Positions 36,048 to 47,382 of a stretch of DNA of 64,000 nt are shown in pieces (the stretch's first letter is position 1; every line of letters begins with the position of its first letter). Origin of the DNA: Diabrotica undecimpunctata (taxonomy: Eukaryota > Arthropoda > Insecta > Coleoptera > Chrysomelidae); contig NC_092806.1 of the NCBI RefSeq assembly GCF_040954645.1, positions 161,754,328 through 161,818,327 of the forward strand, written 5' to 3'. Position numbers and translations under genes: made by a program. The notes under the pieces were generated by a model. That model was not told the origin of the DNA. It saw only the letters and a list, made by a program, of their open reading frames with translations, and did not search any database.

Positions 36048-37011
36048 AACTTACAAAGAAAAGAAGATTAGCCAAAATACTAGACAACTAATGCAGAAAA
36101 GAAGAGAAATGAGAAACGAGACGGAAACTAAAGCCGACACACTACAAAAATTAAATAAAGAAATATCCAAAGCTGTTAGACAAGACACTCGAAAATACAA
36201 CCAAGAACAAATCAAACGTGCCATTGACAATAATAAAAGTATGAAAGTATTGAGAAAAAGACTAAGAACGGTGGCAAGGCAGATAATAAAGATTAAAGAT
36301 AGAAATGGTCATCTTATAACCAACAGAAAGGAAACCCTTAAAATAGTTCTTCTACAGATAGACTTCTACAAATTGCTGTACACAAGCCGACACAAAGCAA
36401 ATAGCAGAGAAGATCAAGTACCAGAAATATTAACAAGGAAAAAGGGCATTGTCAACCAAGGATGACAACTACTACCGGGAAACACAATAGACGAAATAAA
36501 ACTAGTTCTAAGAAAAGCTAAGAATAACAAATCTCCAGGCGAAGATTGTGTAGTTACTGATGCAATCAAAATCGGAGGCACTTGCCTCCGATTAAGAAAA
36601 TAAAAAACCTATTTAACATGTGCCTTTTGGACAGTAATATACCCGACAAATGGCACAATGCTCAGGAAATTCTATTGTACAAAACAGGAGATCTCCATGA
36701 ATTAGAAAACTACAGACCTATAAGTCTTCTTAGTCACTTATACAAACTCCTTACACGAATAGTAACGAATCGTCATGAGAAAAAACTTGATTTCTACCAG
36801 CGAATAGAGCAAGCGGGATTTCGTACCGGATTTGGAACAAATGATCACCTACAGAGCATTAAAACGGTAATAGAAAACACTATCGAATACAATCGACCAC
36901 TCATTCTAGTTGTGTAGACTTTGACAAAATCCTGGAAGCACTACAAGCATGCTGCATTGACTACCGATAAACAAGATTAATTTACAATACATACAAGAAC
37001 GCAACTATGTC

Positions 37012-37193
37012 ATCATCATCAGTGGCGTTACAACTCTTCGTGAGTCTTTGCCGCGTTTACTATTGCCTTCCATGTTTGTCGCTCCTGTGCCAGTAATTCC
37101 GATTGTCGCACTCCCTTTCTCTAGATCTTCTTTGACTGCATCTTTCCACCTTTTTCTAGGCTGCCCTACAGACCTTCTTCCCTCTGGCCTCTG
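37012..37193 (-). mobile_element. small RTE LINE 3' end in family G, 8-bp TSD
   Basis: Flanked by ACTATGTC (37004-37011 and 37194-37201). Minus strand: PEGRRSVGQPRKRWKDAVKE then a frameshifted end and an (ATG)n tail. Only 182 bp long. Confidence 0.85.
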
Positions 37194-37413
37194 ACTATGT
37201 CGGTGAAACTACATAAAAACACGGATCATATCCACAATCGTCAGAGGAGTTCGACAGGGTAATACCTTATCGCCTAAATTGTTTACCGTAGTACTAGAAT
37301 ATGCTTGTAAAAAACTTAACTGGGAAGAGAAAGGCCTGAACATTGACAGTAGAAGATTATCAAATTTGAAATTCGCCAGACGACATAGTTTTGTTTTCGG
37401 ATAACCTCAAGAA

Positions 37414-37657
37414 CAACGTAAGCTTGAGTACCTCGGCCACGTGATGCGGAACGAAGAAAAATATCGAATTCTTCAACTTGTTATGCAGAAGTATTTGGCA
37501 GAAGAGGACCGGGACGCCGTCGTATCTCGTGGTTGAAAAATCTCCGACAATGGTTTGGGATGACCTCAGCGGAGCTGTTTCGCAGAGCAGTCAACAAAAC
37601 CATGATAGCCTTGATGATCGCCAACATCCGGACCGGATAAGGCACTGAAGAAGAAGA
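37414..37657 (+). mobile_element. small RTE LINE 3' end in family G, 13-bp TSD
   Basis: Flanked by ATAACCTCAAGAA (37401-37413 and 37658-37670). Plus strand: LEYLGHVMRNEEKYRILQLV, then after a frameshift RRISWLKNLRQWFGMTSAEL and IALMIANIRTG, stop, and a GAA tail. Confidence 0.88.
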
Positions 37658-38265
37658 ATAACCTCAAGAAGATATGTACAATGTTAGATGAACTTTAGTT
37701 CTTGTGTGGGTCTTAAAATAAACATCTTGAAAACAAAATTCGTAACAAACCTAGTACCTAGCGGAAATATGAATATTGGAGACAACGAAGTAAAGCTGGT
37801 GGAAAAATACATATACCTCGGACACGAAATAAAGATCACAAGGGAGAACCAAAGATGCGAACTACGAAGAAGAATAAACCTAGCATTAGCAGCCTATGGA
37901 AAACTCAAAGACATCTTTAAAAGCGATCTACCAATTTCTTTAAAACGTAAAACATTTGACCCATGTGTGTTGACTGTGATGACCTATGAAGAACAGGAGT
38001 TACCGATGAAATTTCCCGAATTGCCACACTGAAATGGAACTGGGCCGGACACGTGTCGCCCGAATCAGTGATGAAAGGTGAACGAAGAGATTGCTTTAGT
38101 TGAGGCCGAGGTTAGACAAAAGAATTAGAGGAAGACCCCCTACTCGTTGGACTGACGATCGCAAAAAAATGTCAAGAAATTGGATGAAAAATGCTCAAGA
38201 TAGAGCACAATCGACAAAAATGAGAGAGGCCCATGTCCAGCAGTGGACGTAAAGGTCTGGGTGAT

Positions 38266-38960
38266 AAAGTCATGATGGCGATGATTTCCGAGGCACCTTG
38301 TGCCCAGGACTGGTCTCGTCTACAGGAATTTTGTGAAAATTCGATACAAAATCAATGCAAACTCGTTACTCGTTGTTTTTTGACATCGCTGAACACTAAT
38401 ATCATGTCGGCGATGATGTACGAGACACCTGATGCACAGGACGAACTTATTTTGTATTGAGATTCCATAAAACTCTTGCAGACGAAACCCGTACTGAACA
38501 CCAGGTGCATAGGAGACCATCCCCGTTATATTAATTTTCAGCAACCCCAAAAACTCAAATAATAAGTTTTCACTAATTTTGTATCGAATTCTCATAATAC
38601 TATCAAGGCAAGGTTCATCCTGGGCTGAAGGTGAATCAAAGATCATCGCTGACATAATATTAATGTCCAGCGACCCCAAAAACCTCCGAATAACGAGTTT
38701 GCACTGATTTTATACCGAGTTTCAACTAAACTCCAAGAGACGGATCTCGTCATGGGCACCAGGTGCCTAGTAGACTATCCTCGACATGATATTCGTGTTC
38801 AGCAACCCCAAAAAACCCCGAGTAACGAGTTAGCACTTATGTTTCGAATTTGCATAACACTCCAGGAGATAAGGCCCATCCTGAGTATCAGGTGCTTCGG
38901 AGACCATTGCCGTCATAATATTTGTGTTCAGTTACTCCAAAAACCCCTGAGTAATAATAT
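38266..38960. repeat. satellite array, about 130-bp unit, orientation switch near 38460
   Basis: Landmarks recur every 126-132 bp. Two forward units start at about 38271 and 38403 (CATGATGGCGATGATT and CATGTCGGCGATGATG). From about 38460 the units read as reverse complements, with landmarks near 38525, 38651, 38783 and 38911. Units share GAGTAACGAGTTAGCAC-type and CACCAGGTGC-type blocks and differ by roughly 15-25 percent by eye. Short open frames here reflect the repeat and are not genes. Confidence 0.8.
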
Positions 38961-39799
38961 TGTGAACTTTGTATGAACTTATTTCCGTCAATTGACTCTT
39001 ACGAATCAAATGTCACAAGCAATTAATGGGAATTATTTCAGAAGCATTACTATTTTAATAGAAATAAGACACAATTGAAATTTGGAATAAGTTTATTGAC
39101 ATTTTAATTGGCACAAATTTCATTAAGATTCAGACAACTGTAAAAATTGCTTCATTGCCTCGCCTAAATAATATTTTTCACAATTTTCGTGAAAAATCGT
39201 GTAAATTACATCTTTGTGCTAAATCCTTGGCATATTAGTAAATCCTAAATGTGTTTAATTGTTTCTCTCTTTACAGCGCAAGTCGAAATTTCGCCGTAAT
39301 CATTCGATAAAATAATGGGAGTATTTACTAAACTTGTCATCCCACCGTACTGTACTCAGATTCTAATTTGTTATTAAAAGAAGGTGGTATTATATATTTA
39401 AAGTAGGTGGTACCTGTTTTTCACTAATTGACTTTTAAGTACTTCCTTTTTATTCTATTATTTGTCACAATTTGTACGAAATATCCAACTCTATGATTCA
39501 TAAGAAATTTATTGGATACGAGCATTTCAAGGGATTGGCCTGTATTTTTATTTTTAGTGTTAAAACAGAGTATCTTACAATTGAAATTCTTTATAATGGC
39601 ATTATAAAGAATTATCTTCAATGGCAAGATACAAAAGTATCTTTCTATTGAAATCTTTAGTTATGCTTTTATTGAGATAAAGATAAGAAAATATCAAAAG
39701 CTTAATATAATAAGAAAAATAAACAGTTAAAAATATAGAAAACACATAAATATTGTAACAAAAAACGCAAATTTCGACATACCATACGGTTGCATCTCT
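38961..39799. other. gene-free AT-rich stretch
   Basis: No gene or repeat family recognised. Confidence 0.55.
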
Positions 39800-42700
39800 T
39801 AGAACGATGATGCGTGTTTGAAAAGACTTTTCAACAAATGCGGCTTGCAGAGCTATTAGTAAAACAGTTACGTGAACAACTAGAAGAGCAGGATGAAGAC
39901 TGCAGCGGGTCCAAAAAATCCTTCAAGGACGACTGAAGGATGTTCTCAACAGGAATGAAGATGACCCAGAGACATTCCAGTTTCAGTCAGCAGGAGAATC
40001 AGTTTTAACGAAAATAAATCAGAAATTTGAAAATGTTTCTATAATGACTGAGAAGACTTCTAGAAAGAATGATGATAGGTTCGAAAATGTTTCTAGAAGA
40101 TTCGATGAGAAATTTGAAAATCTTCCTCAAATGATTGAGGAAACTTCTGAAAATGTTTTTAAAAGATTCGATTAAACTTCCCAAATAATTAAAGAAGTAT
40201 GTAGACAGAACAATGAGAAATTTAAATAAGTTTATAGAATATTCGATAAGGTAGAATAGAAGATTAAACAATTAAAGAGCATGATAACGAATACAAAAGT
40301 GCTCCCTCCAGTTAATGCAGTAGTTTTAGATCCTCCATAGATCCAATAATCACCAAGAGACGAAACGACACATCATATGAGATTTAAATTATCACAATTG
40401 ATTGGGAAGTCTTCTTGATCCATATACCTTAGACAATTTGAAGCTATTGCGACAGCCAATCATTGGACAGAACAAGAAAAGGCTGTTTCCTTTATTGCTG
40501 CCTTGCGAGGTGATGCTGGGGGTAATCTAATATAGATTCCTAAGGGTCAAGAAAAATGTTACCAGACCTTGTTCACCCGACTAGACAAACGTTACGGAGA
40601 TGCCCATCTACTAGTCTACAAAGCATAATTAAGGAGTAGAATTCAACGAAACAGCTAGTCAAACTTCAAGGAGATATCGATTAAGAACCATTGAAGAAGG
40701 CGACGAACAAAACGATAAACGTCTGGAGTAAATGGTACGAACAATAGTTCGTAACACGATGCCGAAGAGACGCGAGCCCAGATGTTGGAATTGTAGCGAC
40801 GTAAGCCACATTCGCCCTAATTGTTATTAATAAAACATGTAGATTGTTTGTGGTAGATACAGGTGCAACCAGAACTATTGCACGTCCAGAAGTGGTACGA
40901 GGCCATCTTATTCCTCCAACAGTAAGGCTTAGAACAGCAACTGGTGAACTAATTAATACATATAGCGAGGCTAATACGTCAGTATCCATTAGCCAGACCA
41001 CAGTGAAACACCGGTTGAGTAGAAGAACTTTGATCGGACAAACTGTTCCCGTAGCTTCGAATGGTTCTATCAATACCAATGAGGAATCCTAGAAATCTAA
41101 GCATCCAAAGAAGCTTGAAGGAAGGAAAAAATGAAGTCTCTGCTGATAGAATTTCAAGATGTTTTTGCCATTGATAAGAAGGATAAGGGCAAAACAAGCC
41201 TAGTAACACATAAAATTAATAACGCTCAGCCAATCTGACAACAACCTAGGCGACTTCCATTTGCAAAAGAAGATGAAGCCGAAGACGTCATCAAAAAAAT
41301 GAACAAACAAGGTGTAATTGAGCCATCAAACAGTCCATGGACATCACCAGTAGTTCTAGTAAAGAAGAAAGATAGTTCAACGCGGTTTTATATTGACTAC
41401 CGCTAGCTCAATATGGTAACTAAAAAACATCTATCTTTTAACCAAAATAGATGAAAAAATTTTTATTGCAAATCCTTAGTAAAAGGTATATAATAAAAAC
41501 AGATGACACATTGGATATGTTCTCCGGTTCTCGTTGGTTATCGACACTCGATCTAAAAATTAAATATTGGCAAATAGACATGGAGCCAGCTTATGGGGAG
41601 AAACCCGCATTTTCGATAGGATCAGGGCTTTGGCAGTGCACGGTTATGCTTTTTGGTTTATGTAATGCCCCTGGCACATTTGTAAGATTAATGGAGGCAG
41701 TTTTAAGAGGTCTAACATGTAAAACATGCTTGGTTTATTTGGACGATGTAATTGTGGTTGGAAGATCCTTCGATGAACATGTCAACAATATGACAGAAGA
41801 CTTTCAACGATTAAGGGCAGCGAATTTGAAGTTAAGCCCGAAGAAATGTCACATGCTTTGATGAGAATTGAAGTAATTGGGACATAATGGTGTAACAGCT
41901 GATCCTGAAAAAATTGCAGCAATTAAGGAATGGCCAGTATTAAGAGATAAATACGAAATTAGAAGTTTCCTTAGTCTATGTACATATTACCGACGTTTTG
42001 TCAAAGGATTTGTTATTATCTCCAAGTCCTTAATAAAGTTGACAGAAGAAGGCAAAGAATATACATGAAGTGAAGAGTATCAAAAAGCTTTCGAACAACT
42101 ACAAGTAGTACACCGATTTTACGCTACCCGAGACAGGCAAGGAAATTTGTTTTGTATACCGATGCCAGCAACAGTGTAATAGGAGCGGTTCTCTCTCAAA
42201 TCCAAAATGGGCAGGAAAATGTCATCGCTTACTTTAACAAAGTTTTGTCGACATAAGAATAAGGACGAAAGTTCCTTCTTAGAGCGGATCACGTCGCTCT
42301 AAAATGGCTCCCACAAATCCGTAATCCAGAGTGCCAGATGGCAAGATGGTTAAAACGATTACAAGAATATGCATGACCGCCTTTTCGAGGCGGTCATGCA
42401 GTGCAAATTGTAATCAATGTCTTATATTAGAGGAAAGACTTTGTCCCGTGAACCGAACCACCGTCATTAATGATCAATGGTAGCCTCAACAGCTACAAGA
42501 CGCCCAAGCAGATGATCCATGTATAAAAAGAATAATATTGGATTGGATGCGTCGAGGTGGGAGACCTTCTTGGCAAGACATTAGTGCATGTAGTCCAGAA
42601 GTCAAGTCTTACTGGAGCCAATGAAATTGCCTGGTAGGCCTGGTACTAAAATATGATCTTCTTTATAGAACCTTTGAGAACGATGATGGTACAGAATCTT

Positions 42701-42810
42701 AGTTTCAGTTGATTGTACCTAAAAGTAAAGTGTCAGTTGATAACGGTGCATCAGGTGGACACTTTCGTATTACGAAGACTTTGCAAAAGGTTCCAGAACG
42801 GTCCTGTTTA
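39800..42810 (+). mobile_element. Ty3/gypsy LTR retrotransposon interior, decayed
   Basis: A Gag-like coiled, Lys/Glu-rich region (39840-40300) precedes a CCHC zinc knuckle with spacing C-X2-C-X4-H-X4-C near 40785-40826. A protease with FVVDTGATRTIA follows (40848-40883). RT covers about 41290-42068: [31 protein letters not shown] and catalytic YLDD near 41737. RNase H is broken (YTDASN-like near 42160). A linker then runs into the start of an integrase zinc-binding region that ends abruptly near 42800. It resembles mdg1/412-type elements. Stops and frameshifts are dense; no LTRs, integrase core or envelope were found. Confidence 0.85.
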
Positions 42811-44380
42811 ATATTGGATAGTACATTATAGGAGGTATTAATAGTATGTCTGAATGGTCTGGGCTTTTACTGCTGAGATCAGTTTTATTACTTCTAGTAT
42901 TTTCATTATTTACTTACACTGCTATTTCCTCTTGGTTTAATATTCTAGTCCTTTATAGTCTTAGACTCTTAGTCTTTAATCTTTTTTCAGATTTTTAGTT
43001 TTCCTTTCCTTTGCTGTACGAATAACCATCTTTGAAGCTTATATTATTATTGGCCTGATATTTGCTTTGTAAATGCTCATCTTTTTGTTTCGATATATCT
43101 TTTTTAGCTCAGTTTAGCTGTGTTAAATTCAATCAACTTTATTTATGTATTTATTTACCTCAAATTGTTGAGATAAATAACAAAAGTAACAATTTACAAA
43201 GTAATGATCGATAAAAAGTGATAATTTTTAACAGATTAAACCGATTCCATGCGTTTTTTGAAACTCCCAATCGACCGGAATAGTCCGTCGCAAACGCTTT
43301 ATTATTTCCGACCATGATTTACATGTGCCCTTTAAATTAAATAGAACGTTATTTACAAAATCTGGACATTTCAACTGTTTCAACGGAAAAACAAATTTGT
43401 AGTAGTTGGCAGGTAAAGCGAAGTTATCTGTTTGTGTGTCACAGTCACACAATCAGAGAGAATGGCCCGAATGTGCTGCAATCTGGTATTTCTATAGGGT
43501 GGAACAATTCCTGTGACCTTTGTAGTTTCATCAGTGGCGATATGACACAAAGCTCAAATAATAACACATTGCGGAATTGGAATGTATTACAAAGGAAAAT
43601 CTACAAAGTGTAGATATAAAAACTAATTTATGCAGTTTCTAGGTACGTATATAATAAACGAGAATTGTATTTTGACAACGATTTCGGAAGAGGAAATCGA
43701 AAAGCCAAAATAAACATAGTTTTAGCTGAAATTGTAGTTAATTTCCATTAAAGGTAGTAAATAACATTTGTTGCCAAAAATCAAAACCAAAATCTCATGC
43801 CATAGGTTTTGAAGATTCAGCTTTTAAAATGGAAATTTCATAGTGACCGGTTAATGGAAAAGTGACAAAATGCAGAAATTGTATAAGAAAGCTGCACTCT
43901 TCACCTTTAAAACCCTTTTTGATTTTTGTCGATAGGACACTCTGATCAAAAGATATTCAGTTTTTACCGTCGAATTGATACAAATTTAAAATTGATTTCG
44001 CGTGCGTAGCCGAGTCGCTTCGAGCCATATTTATGAGGGAACAGTTTATTTTACACAAAAAGTACCAATAAAGCCCTAGTCTATTAATCATTATTTAATA
44101 TTAAGTTTTAGTATTTTTTTTATGGTTAGGATATCCTATTTTTATTAATTTTTCGTAAAAACGGGGACATCTCGTGAATATAAAATAAAATAAAAAAATT
44201 GCACGAATTAAATAGACTTCGTTTGAAAGAAGCACATCAAATATCTATGGTTATATAAAAAGAAGAAATAATTTGTTAAAGAATGCGATAGTTAAGAGAA
44301 ATTCCAAAACTGAAAATATAAAGTACTAATATTTTTAACTAGGTAAAACATGTAGATTCATCGTACCTATTGATATTTAT
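42811..44380. other. gene-free stretch with one unrecognised minus-strand frame
   Basis: A 74-codon minus frame (43452-43228) reads like real protein in composition, with Cys, Trp and charged residues evenly spread, but I recognise no family. The rest is AT-rich without signal. Confidence 0.45.
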
Positions 44381-46347
44381 AACTTTTCTGTTTTCATCAT
44401 CATCACTGGCTCGACAACCCTTTTTGGGTCTTGACCTGTTCCAGGATTCTTCTCCATTCTGATCTGTTTCGTGCTTTTTTTCTCCAGTTTTTTTATTTTT
44501 AAGGTTGTTATATCATTTTCTATTTGTTCTAAGTATCTCAGTTTCGGTCTTCCTCTTGTTCTTTTTCCTACTGGCATCTGTTTGAATATTTTGTTTGGTA
44601 TTTCGCCTTCTTCCATTCTTTCTACATGTCCTATCCAACGCAGCCGTCCTATTGTAATGAATGTTATAATATCCGGATCCTGGTATATTTTGTATAGTTC
44701 AGAGTTGTATCGTCTTCGCCATATTCCGTTTTCTTTTGTGCCTTTATATATGTGTCGCAAGATTTTTCTTTCGAAGGTGGCTAACAACGTTTCCTCTCTT
44801 TTAGTGTGTGTCCAGGTTTCTGAGCCATATGTGAGTACCAGTCTTATTAGGGTTTTATATATTTGGCATTTTGTCTTTCTTGCGACGTTATCTGATCTTA
44901 GGTGTATTAAGCCATGGTAACATTTATTTGCAATAAATATTCGCCTCTTCACTTCCTCCGTAACGGTATTATCAGACGTGACTAGGGATCCCAAGTATAT
45001 AAAGTTTTTTACCCCCTCTATGTTGTACTCTCCTATTGTTATATTTTTTGGCTGCCTTATTTCTGCGTTTTTACTTACCTGCATATATTTTGTTTTTGTT
45101 CTGATTGATTTTAAGACCACTATTTTGTGCAGCTCGTTCTATTTGGTTGTATGCCTCTATCATTTCTCTTCTTGATCTTGCGATTATGTCAACATCATCT
45201 GCAAATGCTAGTATTTGCACGCTTTTATTAATGATTGTTCCTCGTGTATTGACTGTTGTGTCCCTCAGTATTTTCTCGAGTACGATGTTGAACAAGATGC
45301 ATGATAGAGCGTCTCCCTGGCGTAGTCCCTTTTTCACATCTATTGTTTCCGTTAATTCATTTTGTATCCGGATTCTACTTTCTACTTTTAGAGATTCTTT
45401 TATCAGTTCTATTAGTTGTGTTATTATATTAAATTCTTTCATTGCTTTTATTAAGAATTCTCGGTTTATATTGTCATATGCCCTTTCAAAGTCTATAAAG
45501 AGATGATGTGTGTCGATGTTATATTCACATGTTTTTTCGAGGATCTGTCGCAGAACAAATATCTGGTCTATTGTTGACTTCTGTCTACAGAAGCCACTTT
45601 GGTATTTGCCAACTATTTTTTCAGCGTGTGGTCTAAGTCTTTCATAAATGACATTGGACATTATTTTGTATGCTGCATTCGGCAGCGTGATTCCACGGTA
45701 GTTTCCACATTCTAACTGATTTCCTTTTTTATGTAATGGTACAATAATACCGCTATTCCACTCCGTTGGTAGCTGTTTATTCGACCATATCTTTGTTATC
45801 AATTCATGTATTGTTTTTTGTAGTGGTCTCCTCCTTCCTTTAGTAACTCCGATGATATTTGATCCGATCCCGGTGCTTTATTGTTCTTTAATTTTTCTAC
45901 TGCTGCTCTAATCTCGGCTATCGTTGGTGGAGTCTTTTCTCTGTTGTCTGCTTGGTCTAATGGTATGTCAGGGGTCGTCTCTCTCCGATCTCCTTCAAAC
46001 TTTTCCGTAAAATGTTCTGTCCATCTACTTAGTATCTCTTGCTGTTCTGTCAATATATTACCTTCCTTATCTCTACACATCGTTGTTCTCGGTTTGAAGT
46101 CTTTTCTGCTTTTGTTTAGTCTCTGATAAAATTTTCTTGTCTCTGTTGATTTACTTAGTTCTTGTAGTTCTTGAAGTTCTTTGTTCATATATTCTCTCTT
46201 TTTTCTTCGGTGAGTTTTCTTTTCTTCTTTGCGTAGTCGTTTATATTCTTCCTCTGCTTGTCGGGTTCTGTGCCCCTGTTGCATCAGTAAATATGCTCTG
46301 TTTTTTTTTGTCTGTAATGATCTGACATTCTTCGTCAAACCAGTCAT
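44377..46347 (-). pseudogene. linker and reverse transcriptase of family C2 RTE
   Basis: Three overlapping frames: 46347-45799 (linker, then APGSDQISSELLKEGG), 45802-45071 (RT) and 45120-44377 (thumb and C-terminus). RT motifs: GNYRGITLPNAAYKI, SGFCRQKSTIDQ, palm A FIDFERAYD, GLRQGDALS and catalytic FADD. The thumb has RLVLTYGSETW, FERKILRHIYKG, IGRLRWIGHVERM and TRGRPKLR. Single-base shifts at each frame junction, mostly in short A-runs, are the only lesions, so loss of function is recent. It is a closer relative of the copy at 8563 than of families A or B. Confidence 0.88.
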
Positions 46348-47283
46348 TCGTTCTTGTTTTTCTTTCTCTACCTTTTATGCCTAGTACTTCTTTAGCTGCC
46401 TCTTTTATGATGTCTCTGCATTATTCCCACTCTTTATTTAGGTTTTCATGTGTTATTCTGTTTTCTAGTTTGTTGTTTATCTTTTCTTTATACTCTTTAT
46501 TTTTGTTTGTTTCTTTGAGTCTTTCTACCTTGTATCGTTCATGTTTAGAGCCTCTTTCCTTTTTGATGTTTGAAATTCTAGCCCTTACTCTACTTTCGAC
46601 CAGGTAGTGATCAGAATCCGCATTTGCCCCTCTTCTGGTGCGGACGTTTATTATATTCGATTGGTGTCTCGAGTCTACAATAACATGATCTATCATATTT
46701 ACTGTAAGTCCATCCGGGGATTTCCAGGTACCTTTGTGTATATCTTTGCGAGCGAAGTACGTGCTGGCAATCACCATGTTAAGTGATCTTGCTAGGTTTA
46801 TTAACCTATTGCCATTGTCATTTGATTGCTCATGGAGACTGTGCCTATTGTGGGTTGGAATTGCTGTTCTTTTCCAACTTTGGCGTTTAGGTTTCCATAG
46901 ATTATTTTTATATCATTTTTTGGGCATAACTGATATGCAGACTCTAATTCGTCATAAAACTCTTCTTTAATTTCCTCTTCTTTTTCTTCTGTCGGGGCAT
47001 GCGCATTAATTAGACTGTAGTTAAAGAAACGACCTTTAACTCTTAAAATGCACATTCTTGGACTAATGGCTCTGAAATCTCTTATAGTATGCTTTACTCT
47101 CTTGTTTACTATGAATCCTGTGCCCAAGACGTGATCTTTAGGATCGCAGCTGTAGAAAATCATATGGCTTCTTTTTTCCATTACATTGTTTCCAATCCAC
47201 CTCATTTCTTGTATGACAGTTATGTCTATTTTGTATCTGTCTAGTTCATTTAGGAGATTTTGGAGAGCTCCCAATCTATATAA
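44395..47283 (-). mobile_element. RTE-type LINE family C2, nearly complete, 14-bp TSD
   Basis: A 2.9-kb copy flanked by AACTTTTCTGTTTT (44381-44394 and 47284-47297) with an (ATG)n tail at the left end. On the minus strand it keeps, in order, the endonuclease, a Lys/Glu-rich linker, RT and the C-terminal region. It lacks only the extreme 5' end. Gene damage: frameshifts near 46845, 46305 (in an A-run), 45800, 45095 and 44440, plus a stop at about 46421. Confidence 0.9.
46421..47274 (-). pseudogene. APE-type endonuclease of family C2 RTE
   Basis: Two frames (47274-46801 and 46777-46421). IDITVIQEMRWIGNN gives the catalytic Glu, SLINAHAPTEEKEEE the YAPT-like strand and IYGNLNAKVG the GDxN motif with Asp changed to Asn. 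After a frameshift, WKSPDGLTVNMIDHVIV and an intact SDHYLV follow. The function would be target nicking. With the Asn and the shift this copy should be inactive. Confidence 0.85.
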
Positions 47284-47382
47284 AACTTTTCTGTTTTACC
47301 TAAACATTTTTGTATGAAGACTATTGTATTCTTCTGCCATAAAAAGTCTGCTATTTCCAAATTAAGTATCTTTATTAATATA

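Larger units (their letters stand above)
36048..38262 (+). mobile_element. RTE-type LINE family G, split by two nested RTEs
   Basis: Linker region frame (36048-36462) rich in Lys/Arg/Gln. An RT fingers frame (36582-36914) follows with NYRPISLLSHLYKLLTRIV and EQAGFRTGFGTNDHL. Broken palm A lies near 36910, GVRQGNTLSPKLF near 37245 and FADD near 37375 (one-base shift). The frame 37688-38029 carries VGLKINILKTKF, YIYLGHEIK and FDPCVLTVMTY. The 3' end carries an EAHVQQWT-like stop region at 38226-38250. Two RTEs are inserted at 37012-37193 and 37414-37657, both with clear TSDs. Removing both restores the domain order. Flanked on both sides by satellite. Confidence 0.82.

Noticed and set aside
38233..38976. 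Several 74-119 codon frames on both strands
   Set aside because: They arise from the 130-bp satellite, which lacks stops in some frames; no protein motif.
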